Below the pieces are notes generated by a model that ran no database searches, had not been told where the DNA came from, and worked only from the letters and a program-made list of their open reading frames with translations. From the NCBI RefSeq assembly GCF_003387575.1, contig NZ_QUAB01000018.1, forward strand, positions 1 to 64,000: a stretch of 64,000 nt of DNA, written 5' to 3'. This stretch comes from Microbacterium bovistercoris (GTDB lineage: Bacteria > Actinomycetota > Actinomycetes > Actinomycetales > Microbacteriaceae). Position 1 is the first letter of the stretch. Every line of letters starts with the position of its first letter. This document shows, one piece after another, positions 8,259-16,498 of this stretch. Position numbers and translations under genes: made by a program.

Positions 8259-8563
8259 TCCTTGGGCTCCATGCTCCGGGCCAGTTCGAGGTCGGCTTCC
8301 CGCCATCCGTCGCGCGCGTCATCGATGCGCTTCTTCATCTCTTCGAGATCGAGCCGAAGCGTCTCGCGCTTGTCGTCCCACGCGGATTCGAACTCGTCGG
8401 CGGCACGGGCCAGCCGCGAGTCGCCGAGAGGCCGATCGATGGCATCGAGCAGCTTCCCGGTGCGTGCACCGGCGCCCTTCTCATCGAACTCGCTCATGAT
8501 GTCGCCCAGCGCCTCGCTCAGCGCCTGCATCGACTCGAGCGGGATCTCCACCCCATCCGCCAT
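8255..8563 (-). CDS. WXG100-like small helical protein
   Basis: 102 residues, all helical by composition. A hydrophobic and acidic N-terminal helix (PLESMQALSEALGDIMSEFDE) is followed by a turn region and a long second helix, FESAWDDKRETLRLDLEEMK. The size and helix-turn-helix layout match WXG100/ESAT-6 partners, but the central WXG tripeptide is absent. A preceding GGAGGCGATC gives a good ribosome site. First gene of the six-gene cassette and translationally coupled to the 414-aa protein, as expected for a secretion partner. No EccC-type ATPase or other ESX machinery gene is in the window. Confidence 0.7.
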   Translation of the reverse strand: MADGVEIPLESMQALSEALGDIMSEFDEKGAGARTGKLLDAIDRPLGDSRLARAADEFESAWDDKRETLRLDLEEMKKRIDDARDGWREADLELARSMEPKE

Positions 8564-8627
8564 GATCGCCTCCTCCGCTAGCCCTCGCCAGCATAGACGT
8601 CGCGACGGGCGGCGGCGATGGGGAGAA

Positions 8628-9596
8628 CTACCCGTCCACCGGCTCCGGCAGCGGCTCCACGAACTCGGGCGCCTGCGGCTCGCCGAGCTTCACCAGCACG
8701 ACGCCGGCCAGCACCAGCGCCGCACCGATGGCCTGCAGCAGGTCGGGCAGCTGGCCCAGCAGCAGCCAGCCGAACAGCATCGCCGCCACCACCTCGGCGA
8801 GCGCGACGAACGACGCCAGGCGTGAACCGAGCATCCGGGTCGAGACGATCCCGAGCACGTAGGCGAGTGCGGCGGCGACGAGTCCGATCGCGAGCACCGG
8901 CACGAACCACGGGACCGTGCCGAATCGATACGCGATGTCGTCTGTGGTCCAGGTCATCGGCAGCACGCCGAGCACGCCGGCGAGGGTGAGCCCGACCGCG
9001 CCGATCAGCAGGCCGAGCCCGGCGAGCGCGATCGGCGGCACGCCCGTGTCGCTGCGGGCCGAGAGGATGAAGTACGCCGCCGCGCCGACCATGGCGCCGA
9101 GCGCCCAGAGGATGCCGCCGAGGTCGAGCCGCGCGCCGGTGACGATGTCGAGCATGAGCACGAGCCCGACGAAGGCGACCACGGCGCCGGCGATGCTGCG
9201 CGCGGAGGGGCGCTCACCCCGGCGGATCCAGAGCCAGAGCACCACGGCCACGGGTGCGGTGTACTCGATGAGCAGCGCGATGCCGACATCCATCACGGCC
9301 ACCGCCTGGAAGTAGAACAGCTGCGTCGCGGTGACGGCGAGCAGGCCGTAGGCGAGAACCATCCCCGCGTTACGGCGCACCGCTCCCCAGCGTCCGCGCA
9401 GTGCGAGGAGGGTGGGAATCAGCAGGGCGATCGCGCCCACCCAGACGCGCACGGTGACGGCGGCGCCCGGCGTCCAGCCGGCGTCGATGAGCCCGCGCGC
9501 CCAGGCGCCGGACATGCCGAACGAGAATGCCGCGGCCACGGCGATGAGCAGGCCGAGGGTCGTGCGCCGGCCTGCGGAGGAGAGAACGGATGCCAC
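8628..9596 (-). CDS. EamA/DMT-family transporter (RhtA-like)
   Basis: 322 residues with ten hydrophobic segments in two EamA repeats (about 12-145 and 165-300), the standard length of drug/metabolite exporters such as RhtA. The motifs GLLAVTATQLFYFQAVAVMD and ALLIEYTAPVAVVLWLW are typical of the RhtA/YdcZ branch. The start is GTG, preceded by TAGCGT and exactly six bases and no Shine-Dalgarno, consistent with a leaderless mRNA. Divergent from the sugar-binding-protein gene that opens the carbohydrate island. Substrate unknown; amino acid or metabolite efflux is usual. Confidence 0.87.
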   Translation of the reverse strand: MASVLSSAGRRTTLGLLIAVAAAFSFGMSGAWARGLIDAGWTPGAAVTVRVWVGAIALLIPTLLALRGRWGAVRRNAGMVLAYGLLAVTATQLFYFQAVAVMDVGIALLIEYTAPVAVVLWLWIRRGERPSARSIAGAVVAFVGLVLMLDIVTGARLDLGGILWALGAMVGAAAYFILSARSDTGVPPIALAGLGLLIGAVGLTLAGVLGVLPMTWTTDDIAYRFGTVPWFVPVLAIGLVAAALAYVLGIVSTRMLGSRLASFVALAEVVAAMLFGWLLLGQLPDLLQAIGAALVLAGVVLVKLGEPQAPEFVEPLPEPVDG

Positions 9597-9646
9597 GGGT
9601 CGACGCTACCTGCCCGTTCGCCGCTCGACTGATCCGTCGAGAACTC

Positions 9647-9674
9647 TTCACAAACGATTATCGATTAGTGTAAT
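9647..9674 (+). promoter_or_regulatory. Promoter and operator 1 of the ATTAGCGAT regulon, before the first sugar-binding protein
   Basis: A plausible promoter, TTCACA (9647-9652), a 16-base spacer and TGTAAT (9669-9674), encloses CGATTATCGATTAGT (9655-9669). The same 15 bases occur inverted at 23498-23512, before the beta-helix gene, and a variant lies at 18756-18775 before the GntR gene. An operator inside the spacer would repress transcription when bound. The local FCD-type GntR at 18068-18739 is the natural candidate. Confidence 0.7.
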
Positions 9675-9709
9675 GTCCCCAGTGTCCCACCACCTGGAAA
9701 GGATCAACG

Positions 9710-10981
9710 ATGATCAAGCGCCGCCTCCTCCCCGTCGTCGGCATCTCCGCCATCGCCGCCCTCGCCCTCGCGGGCTGCAGCGGCTCGTCCGGCGGCGACT
9801 CCGCCTCGGCCGACGGGAAGACCACGCTGCGCGTGCTCGTGAACGTCACCCCCAACCTCACCGAGGAGTTCTGGAACGACCTCGTCGCACCCTTCGAGAA
9901 GGAGCACAAGGACATCGACGTCGTCATCCAGAACCCCGGCGCGGAGGGCGTCGCAGCGGCGGTGCCGCGGCTGCTCGCGGCCGGTGACGCTCCCGACATC
10001 GTGCAGTCGATCGCCCCGACGCCCACGCTCGCGCCCGAACTGGTCGACCTGTCCGAGTACGACTGGGCGAAGAAGGGCCCGCTCGCAGAGCAGTACTCGA
10101 TCGACGGCAAGACGTACATGGCCGGCATCGGCTACCAGCTTCAAAGCCTGTTCTTCTACAACAAGACCGCGTTCGAAGAGGCGGGGATCACCGAGGTTCC
10201 CACCACCGTCGACGAGCTCACCGAGGACCTCGACAAGCTGCAGAAGGCGGGCTGGACGACGACGGTCCAGACCGGCGGCGACTGGATGACCAGCCACGCG
10301 CTGCAGGCGCTCGGCCTGCCGTCGGTCATCGCCGAGAACCCGAAGTGGTTCCAGGAGATCTCCGCGGGCGATGTCACCTTCAGCGAGACGTACGGCGACG
10401 CGGTGGACACCTACGCCGACTGGGTCGCGAAGGGCTACATCCCCAAGGACGCACTCGGGATCAAGTACCCCGATGCCGAGCAGGCCTTCCTCTCCGGGAA
10501 GAGTGCCGTCTACCCGATGGGGAGCTGGTTCGCCGGGACCCAGGCCAAGGCTGCGGACTCCGCCGACATCGGTGTGTTCCGCGCCCCCGCGTTCGACGCC
10601 GACGAGCAGCCTGCCATGGGCGCCAACATCGCCAGCCCGTACTCGATCCTCAAGGCGACGAAGAATCAGGATGCCGCGGCCCAGCTGATCGAGTTCCTCG
10701 TGACCGACAAGAAGGCCGTCACCGACCAGCTCGCGGTCGACGGTAACTTCCGCGACGGCTACGAGTACGAGATGACCCCGCTCGGCGAGGAGCTGCAGAA
10801 GATCAGTGCCGACACCCCGGAGGACGCGTACACCCCCACGGGCGGCGGCTACGGCGAGCGCACGATGCCCACGGGCTACTCCGAAGAGCTGAACACGCAG
10901 ACGCAGGCGCTGATCGGCGGGACCAAGGCCGCCGACATGCTGAAGTCCATGGACGACTGGTTCGCGGCGAACGCCGGCTGA
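9710..10981 (+). CDS. Carbohydrate ABC importer, extracellular solute-binding lipoprotein (importer A)
   Basis: 423 residues, family 1 (MalE-like) solute-binding protein. Lipoprotein signal peptide with lipobox LALAGC, Cys at about residue 23, followed by a Ser/Gly linker. The mature protein begins with TLRVLVNVTPNLTEEFWNDL and contains the family hallmark AFLSGKSAVYPMGSWFAG near residue 260. It is followed by a strong hairpin and then two MalFG-like permease genes. No ATPase is encoded here, as is usual in actinobacteria, where a shared MsiK-type ATPase serves many importers. The sugar is not known; the neighbours point to a deoxysugar or uronate oligosaccharide. Confidence 0.93.
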   Translation: MIKRRLLPVVGISAIAALALAGCSGSSGGDSASADGKTTLRVLVNVTPNLTEEFWNDLVAPFEKEHKDIDVVIQNPGAEGVAAAVPRLLAAGDAPDIVQSIAPTPTLAPELVDLSEYDWAKKGPLAEQYSIDGKTYMAGIGYQLQSLFFYNKTAFEEAGITEVPTTVDELTEDLDKLQKAGWTTTVQTGGDWMTSHALQALGLPSVIAENPKWFQEISAGDVTFSETYGDAVDTYADWVAKGYIPKDALGIKYPDAEQAFLSGKSAVYPMGSWFAGTQAKAADSADIGVFRAPAFDADEQPAMGANIASPYSILKATKNQDAAAQLIEFLVTDKKAVTDQLAVDGNFRDGYEYEMTPLGEELQKISADTPEDAYTPTGGGYGERTMPTGYSEELNTQTQALIGGTKAADMLKSMDDWFAANAG

Positions 10982-10987
10982 CCGTCT

Positions 10988-11017
10988 GCGGCCGGGGCGG
11001 TCCTCCGCCCCGGCCGC
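10988..11017 (+). terminator. Hairpin between binding-protein and permease genes (attenuator or terminator)
   Basis: GCGGCCGGGGCGG, loop TCCT, CCGCCCCGGCCGC: a perfect 13-bp G/C stem starting six bases after the stop codon. There is no T-tract. Such stems after solute-binding genes commonly raise the ratio of binding protein to permease by stabilising the 5' message or attenuating readthrough (inference). Confidence 0.75.
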
Positions 11018-11087
11018 ACTGTCGGCATCCGCACAGGACAGCGAAGAAGAAATGTTCCGCACCCGACCCGAATCGGAGCTCATCCCC

Positions 11088-12002
11088 ATGAGCACGACCC
11101 TCGCTCCTCGGCGCCGCTCGGCGCTCCAGACCTGGCAGCTGCGCCTGCCGGGCTTCCTCATGGCCGCACCGGCGGTGGCCGTCTTCATCGCGATGTTCGT
11201 GATCCCGATGATCCTCGCCGCCGTGCTGAGCTTCACCAACTGGAACGGCTACAGCCTGAACTTCGACTTCATCGGCTGGGACAACTACGCCAAGGCGTTC
11301 CGCAACCCGCGCTCGATCGATGCGGCGATCTTCACCGGGATCGTGGCCGTGGTCGGCACCGTGCTGTGCAACGGCATCGGCCTCGCCGTCGCCGCACTGA
11401 TCTCCGGCCCCGGGCGCTCGAACACGCTGCTGCGCACGATCTTCTTCTACCCCTACGTGATCAGCTCGCTGATCATCGGCTTCATCTGGTCGGCGATGCT
11501 CTCCCCACAGGGGGCCGTCAACGGTGTGCTGAGCACCATCGGCCTTCCGGCGATGCCGTTCCTCACGGACCCCACCTTCGCGAAGGCCAGCGTCATCTTC
11601 ACCATCGCGTGGGCGCACTTCGGCTTCAACATGATCCTGTTCCTCGCCGGCATCAAGTCGGTGCCGGCCGAGTACTACGAGGCCGCGACCGTCGACGGTG
11701 CCTCGCGCTGGCAGCAGTTCCGCTCCATCACGCTCCCGCTGATCGCACCGGTGTTCACCGTGAACATCGTGCTCACCCTGGTCGGGCTGCTCAAGGTCTA
11801 CGACGTGGTGCTCTCACTCACCGACGGCGGTCCGGCCGGCTCCACCCAGACGATCGTCTACCAGATCCTGAAGAACTCCTTCGCGAACTCCGAGCTCGGC
11901 TTCGGCGCCGCGCAGTCGATGGTGCTCCTCATCGTCACCGCCGTGATCGGCCTGGCCGTCACGCTGGTGCGTCGCCGCGCAGAGCAGAAGGTCACCGACT
12001 GA
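11088..12002 (+). CDS. Carbohydrate ABC importer permease, MalF-type (importer A)
   Basis: 304 residues from ATG 11088 (MSTTLAPRR), preceded by GGAG; an in-frame ATG at 11052 after GAAGAAGAA is an alternative. Six membrane helices. The cytosolic EAA loop reads EAATVDGASRWQQFRSITLPLI near residue 205, followed by the conserved LTDGGPAGSTQTIVYQI. It pairs with the next gene, whose start overlaps this stop (ATGA), to form the heterodimeric pore. Confidence 0.92.
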   Translation: MSTTLAPRRRSALQTWQLRLPGFLMAAPAVAVFIAMFVIPMILAAVLSFTNWNGYSLNFDFIGWDNYAKAFRNPRSIDAAIFTGIVAVVGTVLCNGIGLAVAALISGPGRSNTLLRTIFFYPYVISSLIIGFIWSAMLSPQGAVNGVLSTIGLPAMPFLTDPTFAKASVIFTIAWAHFGFNMILFLAGIKSVPAEYYEAATVDGASRWQQFRSITLPLIAPVFTVNIVLTLVGLLKVYDVVLSLTDGGPAGSTQTIVYQILKNSFANSELGFGAAQSMVLLIVTAVIGLAVTLVRRRAEQKVTD

Positions 12003-12856
12003 TGAAGCAGACACGAAACCGCCCCTCCGTCGCCGTCTCGACGATCCGCTGGATCGTGCTCGGCGTCATCGCGATCGGGATGCTCATCCCGATGTACACG
12101 ATGGTGATCAACGCCTTCAAACCGCAGGCCGAGATCATCGAGAACCCGCTGCTGATCACGCCGCAGAGCTTCACCTTCGAGTACCTCTGGGCCGCGATCA
12201 CCAGCAGCAAGTTCAACGTCATCGCCGCCTACGGCGTGACCCTGCTGTTCGTCGTGCTGGTGAACATCTTCTGCATCGTGCTGTCGGCTCCCGTGGCCTA
12301 CGTGATCGCGCGCGGCGGATCCAAGTGGCACCTCGGGCTGCTGCTGCTGTTCGTCTCGGGCCTGTTCATCCCCGGACAGGTCACGCTGATCCCCGTCGTG
12401 TTCGTGCTGCGCATCCTCGGCCTGATCAACACGATCCCCGGGTTCATCCTGTTCGAGACGGCCGCGACGCTGCCGGTGACGATCTTCCTGTTCACGGCCT
12501 ACCTGCGGTCGGTCCCCCGGGAGATCGACGAGGCGGCGGCGCTGGACGGCGCCGGCAGGATCCGGGGGTTCTGGTCCTGCATCTTCCCGATCATGAAGCC
12601 CGTGGTCGCGACCATCGTGGTGCTGAACTCGATCGGGGTGTGGAACGACTTCGTCAGTCCGCAGATCATCCTCGGCCCGAGCTCGGGGATCTACACGGTG
12701 ACCACCGGCGTGTACGCCGCGGTCGGACAGTTCTCCACGGACTACACGCAGGTCTTCCCGACGCTGCTGCTGGCGGTGCTGCCCGCCCTGGTGTTCTTCG
12801 TCCTCATGCAGCGGCACATCATCGGCGGCCTTGCCGCCGGGGCGACGAAGGGCTGA
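12002..12856 (+). CDS. Carbohydrate ABC importer permease, MalG-type (importer A)
   Basis: 284 residues, six membrane helices. The EAA loop EIDEAAALDGAGRIRGFWSC lies near residue 180, then the MalG-type segment LNSIGVWNDFVSPQIIL and the C-terminus GGLAAGATKG, shared with many MalG proteins and with the second importer in this window. Translationally coupled to the MalF-type gene and followed six bases later by the 640-aa gene. Confidence 0.92.
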   Translation: MKQTRNRPSVAVSTIRWIVLGVIAIGMLIPMYTMVINAFKPQAEIIENPLLITPQSFTFEYLWAAITSSKFNVIAAYGVTLLFVVLVNIFCIVLSAPVAYVIARGGSKWHLGLLLLFVSGLFIPGQVTLIPVVFVLRILGLINTIPGFILFETAATLPVTIFLFTAYLRSVPREIDEAAALDGAGRIRGFWSCIFPIMKPVVATIVVLNSIGVWNDFVSPQIILGPSSGIYTVTTGVYAAVGQFSTDYTQVFPTLLLAVLPALVFFVLMQRHIIGGLAAGATKG

Positions 12857-12861
12857 TCCCG

Positions 12862-14784
12862 GTGACTGACGAGTACGCCTCCCCGCTGCGCACGATCCCG
12901 GCGTGGGCCGTGCTGCAGCGCCGGCTGTTCGACGAGATCGAGAGCGCGCGGCGCGTGTTCTCCGAACGGTACACGCTGCCGGACGGACGGCTGCGCGGCG
13001 TCGCCGAGTTCGAGGATCGGGACGGCGTGGACGACCTGTACGAGCCGTTCTTCAACTGGCCGGCGTTCTACCTGCTCGGCGGGCCCGACGAGGTGCTCTC
13101 CGACGCGAAGCGGCACTGGGAGGGCGTGACCCGCCAGCTCGCCGAGGCCGGCATGCTCACCGACGAGTACGAGAACGGCTACGACTGGTTCCATCAGGGC
13201 GAGTCGCTGCTGCTCTTCGCCGGCATCTGCGCAGCCGATCCGGACGACCCTGCATTCGCCGAGCGGGCCCGGCGCTTCGCCGACCTGTTCCTCGACCCCG
13301 TGCACGGCAACTACGACGCCGAGCGCAACATCATCCGCGCTCCGCACAACGGCGCCCTCGGCGCCCGCGTCGGATTGGACGACCCGGATGAGGACGGCCG
13401 GCTCGCACCCTACTCGGCCGACCGCGCCGAGATGCGCCCGTACGGCCTGCCGGTGCACGGGCTCGACGGCATCCGCGAGTGGGACGATCTCGCCGACCCG
13501 CGGAACGCCGCACGGATGACCGCCGAGATGCAGCACAGGGCCGCCGGTGACGTGGCGGTGAACCTGGCCGCCACATCGCTCGCCGCGAACCTCTGGCTGT
13601 ACGCCGGCGACGACGAGGCCGCGGACTGGGTGCGGCGGTACGTCGACGGCTGGCGCGAGCGCGCCGACGGCGGCCTGATGCCCGACAACGTCGGCCCGGA
13701 CGGCGAGGTCGGCTCGCTGCAGGACGGCCGCTGGTGGGGTGGCCACTACGGCTGGGCCTGGCCGCACGGCCTGCACTCGGTCGGCATGAGCGCGCTCATC
13801 GGCGCGCTCAACCACGCCCTGATCACCCGCGACGATGCCGCTCTCGACCTGGTGCGCACCATGCTCGACACGGTGCTCGACCAGGCGCGCACCGGCACGG
13901 TCGCGGACAGCACGTACAGCCTGCGCGGTGGGTGGATGGCCCGGTTCGGCGACGCCGCGCACGAGCCGGGGATGCTGGTGCCGTACCGGCACAGCCTCGA
14001 CGGCTGGTTCGACTTCGGCCCACTGCAGCTCGATCTGCCGGTCTGGCTGTGGTGGTGGACCCGCGACGAGAGCGACCGTGCCCGCCTGCAGCGCATCGCC
14101 GACGGCATCCCGACATCCGCCGACCTTGTCGCGCCGTTCCGCGACAAGGAGGAGGCCGGCCACGAAGCGGGCTGGTTCGCGTACCTGTCCGGTGACCTGC
14201 CGGAGTACCCGGAGCGCGCGCTCGAGATGGCGCTCGGCCAGGTCGCCCGGCGCACCGCGATGATGCTCGCCGACGGCACCGATCCGGATGCCGCTCATCT
14301 GCACTTCTGGCAGCGAGTGAACCCCGTCGCCACCGAGGTGCTCACGCAGCTCGTCGGCGGCGCTCCCCAGGTGCTCTACAACGGCGGCCTCGGCTTCACC
14401 GCGCTGCGCTACGAGGACGTCGATCGCGGCAGACCCGGCATCCCCCAGGACGTCGCCGCGCTCGTGCACCGCCTCGACGGCGACGACATCGGGCTGCGAC
14501 TGGTGAACACCTCGGTCGTGCACACGCGCACCGTGCGGATCCGTGGCGGCCGCTTCGGCCTGGACCGCGTCGTCTCGGTCGCGGCGCGCGTCGAGGAAGC
14601 GGGTGGCTACCCCGGGGCATCCGGCTCCTACGCCGCTCCCGCCGGCGCCGTCGTGACCCGCACCGCGGAGTGCGACGACGACCTCGTGGTGACGCTGCCG
14701 CCTGCGCACGGTGCCGACCTCGACCTCACCCTCGCCAGGGCGGCAGGTTCGCCCCGGCATCTCATCACCGAAGGACACGCATGA
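12862..14784 (+). CDS. Unrecognised large cytosolic protein, probable alpha/alpha-barrel glycan-active enzyme
   Basis: 640 residues from a GTG start (VTDEYAS) six bases after the permease stop; the frame upstream lies inside the permease gene. No signal peptide, so intracellular. Regularly spaced helices with aromatic-rich motifs (FNWPAFYLLGG, NGYDWFHQGESLLLF, GGHYGWAWPHGLHSVGM, GWFDFGPLQLDLPVWLWWW) suggest an alpha/alpha toroid like that of many intracellular glycosidases and unsaturated-uronyl hydrolases. The last about 150 residues look like a beta-sandwich (VHTRTVRIRGGRF). No CAZy family is recognised with confidence. Its place between importer and sugar-acid enzymes suggests it acts on the imported oligosaccharide. 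Confidence 0.7.
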   Translation: MTDEYASPLRTIPAWAVLQRRLFDEIESARRVFSERYTLPDGRLRGVAEFEDRDGVDDLYEPFFNWPAFYLLGGPDEVLSDAKRHWEGVTRQLAEAGMLTDEYENGYDWFHQGESLLLFAGICAADPDDPAFAERARRFADLFLDPVHGNYDAERNIIRAPHNGALGARVGLDDPDEDGRLAPYSADRAEMRPYGLPVHGLDGIREWDDLADPRNAARMTAEMQHRAAGDVAVNLAATSLAANLWLYAGDDEAADWVRRYVDGWRERADGGLMPDNVGPDGEVGSLQDGRWWGGHYGWAWPHGLHSVGMSALIGALNHALITRDDAALDLVRTMLDTVLDQARTGTVADSTYSLRGGWMARFGDAAHEPGMLVPYRHSLDGWFDFGPLQLDLPVWLWWWTRDESDRARLQRIADGIPTSADLVAPFRDKEEAGHEAGWFAYLSGDLPEYPERALEMALGQVARRTAMMLADGTDPDAAHLHFWQRVNPVATEVLTQLVGGAPQVLYNGGLGFTALRYEDVDRGRPGIPQDVAALVHRLDGDDIGLRLVNTSVVHTRTVRIRGGRFGLDRVVSVAARVEEAGGYPGASGSYAAPAGAVVTRTAECDDDLVVTLPPAHGADLDLTLARAAGSPRHLITEGHA

Positions 14785-15581
14785 CCGCCGAACTGATCCG
14801 CCCCGACTTCGCCCTCCCGGTGCGGGGCGCGGCCTACTCCCGCCCCGACGCCGCCCTCGTCGAGGACTTCTCGTCGCTGTCGTCGGCGACGGCGTGCGCG
14901 AAGCTGCATCAGCTCGGCATCCGCCGCACGTTCGTCGAGGGCCCGACTCCGCTCACGACGGGCAGCCGCGTCGTCGGCTCCGCGCTCACGCTGCAGTTCA
15001 TGCCGCAGCGCGAGGACATGGCGCTGCCGCAGGACTCCTCCGCCGGCGTCGAGCAGGAGTACGCCGAGCGGCACACCGCCCTGTGGCACGTGCTCGAGGC
15101 GGTGCAGCCGGGCGACGTGCTGGTGGTGCAGGCGTACGGCAGCAGGTTCTCGGGATGCCTCGGCGACATCCTGGTGCGCTACTTCATGCGCAAGGGCGGC
15201 GCGGGCATCGTCGTCGACGGCCGCATCCGCGACGCCGGGCGCATCCGCGAGCTCGGCATCCCGGTGTGGTGCACGGGGACGACCCCGCACTACGCCTCGC
15301 AGTCCGAGTTGGCGCCCTGGGCGTACGACGTGCCGGTCGCCGTCGGCGGCGCGCTGTGCATGCCGGGCGACCTGGTGATCGCCGACGACGACGGCCCTGT
15401 CGTGGTGCCACAGGCCATGGCCCCGCAGGTGGTCGCATCGGCACGTGATCACGAGGAATGGGAGGTGTTCAGCCGCAGCCGACTCGACGAGGGCGCACGG
15501 CTGAGCGACTACTACCCGCTCACCCCCGACACCCGCGAGGAGTACGAGGCATGGCGCTCCCTGCAGCCTTCCACCCGCTGA
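14781..15581 (+). CDS. RraA/HMG-aldolase-fold protein, putative sugar-acid aldolase
   Basis: 266 residues of the RraA-like family, whose members include 4-hydroxy-4-methyl-2-oxoglutarate aldolase and other divalent-metal pyruvate aldolases. The family motif GGAGIVVDGRIRDAGRIREL (Arg-Asp of the active site) lies at about residues 139-158, with GDVLVVQAYG before it. ATGA overlap with the previous gene. Beside a dehydrogenase and a lactonase-like amidohydrolase it could cleave a 2-keto-3-deoxy sugar acid. The alternative, a regulator of ribonuclease activity, is unlikely in this setting. Confidence 0.8.
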   Translation: MTAELIRPDFALPVRGAAYSRPDAALVEDFSSLSSATACAKLHQLGIRRTFVEGPTPLTTGSRVVGSALTLQFMPQREDMALPQDSSAGVEQEYAERHTALWHVLEAVQPGDVLVVQAYGSRFSGCLGDILVRYFMRKGGAGIVVDGRIRDAGRIRELGIPVWCTGTTPHYASQSELAPWAYDVPVAVGGALCMPGDLVIADDDGPVVVPQAMAPQVVASARDHEEWEVFSRSRLDEGARLSDYYPLTPDTREEYEAWRSLQPSTR

Positions 15582-16498
15582 CACCCGTTCCGTGGCTGCG
15601 CGACGACCTCGGGCTCGGCTGCGCGCCCATCGGGAATCTGTTCACACCGGTCGCCGACGACGACGCCGTCGCCACCGTGCACGCCGCGCTGGACGCCGGA
15701 GTGCGATTCTTCGACACCGCGCCCCTATATGGCTCGGGCGAGAGCGAGCGCCGTCTCGGCCTCGCCCTGCAAGGTGTGCCGCGCGACTCGTACGCGCTGG
15801 GCACGAAGGTGGGCCGCCTGTTGGTGGATGCCGCTGGGAGCACGGTCGCTCCGGGCTCCGTCGGCCGGGACTCGGTCGCCGACCTCAGCCGGGATGCGGT
15901 GTGGCGCAGTCTGGAGAGCAGCCTCGCTCTGCTCGGCACCGACCGGGTCGACGTGCTCTATCTGCATGACCCGCTCGACGTGGATGCCGCCCTGTCGGGA
16001 GCGCTGACCGCCATGACCGAGCTGCGCGAGCAGGGCGTCGTGCGAGCCATCGGCATCGGCAACGGGGTCCTCCCCGTGCTCGAGCGGTACGCCGCCGAGG
16101 CGCCGGTCGACGTGCTGATGGAGGCGGGAAGGCTCACCCTGATCGACCGCGGCGCCCAGGAGCGGCTGATGCCGCTCGCCGCGGAGCGAGGCATCTCGAT
16201 CGTGGCTGCGGGGGTGTTCAACTCCGGGATCCTCGTGGACCCGGAGGGGTCGCCGTTCTTCGACTACCGCCGCGCCGATGACGTCCTCATCGAGCGCGCG
16301 CTGCGCATGCGGGACGTGTGCGCGTCGCACGGCGCGACACTCGCGGATGCCGCGGTGCAGTTCCCGCTGCGGCACGGCGCCGACGGTGTCGTGGTCGGGG
16401 CGCGCACGCCGGAAGAGGTGCTCGCGTTCGTGCGCGGACGGGATGCCGCGATCCCGGACGAACTCTGGAGCGCGCTCGACGAGGTGGTCGCCGCCTGA
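15551..16498 (+). CDS. Aldo/keto reductase, aldose (L-fucose-like) 1-dehydrogenase type
   Basis: 315 residues from ATG 15551 (MALPAAFHP), overlapping the aldolase gene by 31 bases. The AKR tetrad is visible: Asp and Tyr in FFDTAPLYGSGESERRLG, Lys in LGTKVGRLL, His in VLYLHDP. The opening GLGCAPIGNLFTPV and the KVGRLL context match the D-threo-aldose/L-fucose 1-dehydrogenase branch, which oxidises aldoses to lactones with NAD(P). It is a paralog of the enzyme at 33960-34925 in the fucose cluster. Exact sugar unknown. Confidence 0.87.
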   Translation: MALPAAFHPLTPVPWLRDDLGLGCAPIGNLFTPVADDDAVATVHAALDAGVRFFDTAPLYGSGESERRLGLALQGVPRDSYALGTKVGRLLVDAAGSTVAPGSVGRDSVADLSRDAVWRSLESSLALLGTDRVDVLYLHDPLDVDAALSGALTAMTELREQGVVRAIGIGNGVLPVLERYAAEAPVDVLMEAGRLTLIDRGAQERLMPLAAERGISIVAAGVFNSGILVDPEGSPFFDYRRADDVLIERALRMRDVCASHGATLADAAVQFPLRHGADGVVVGARTPEEVLAFVRGRDAAIPDELWSALDEVVAA

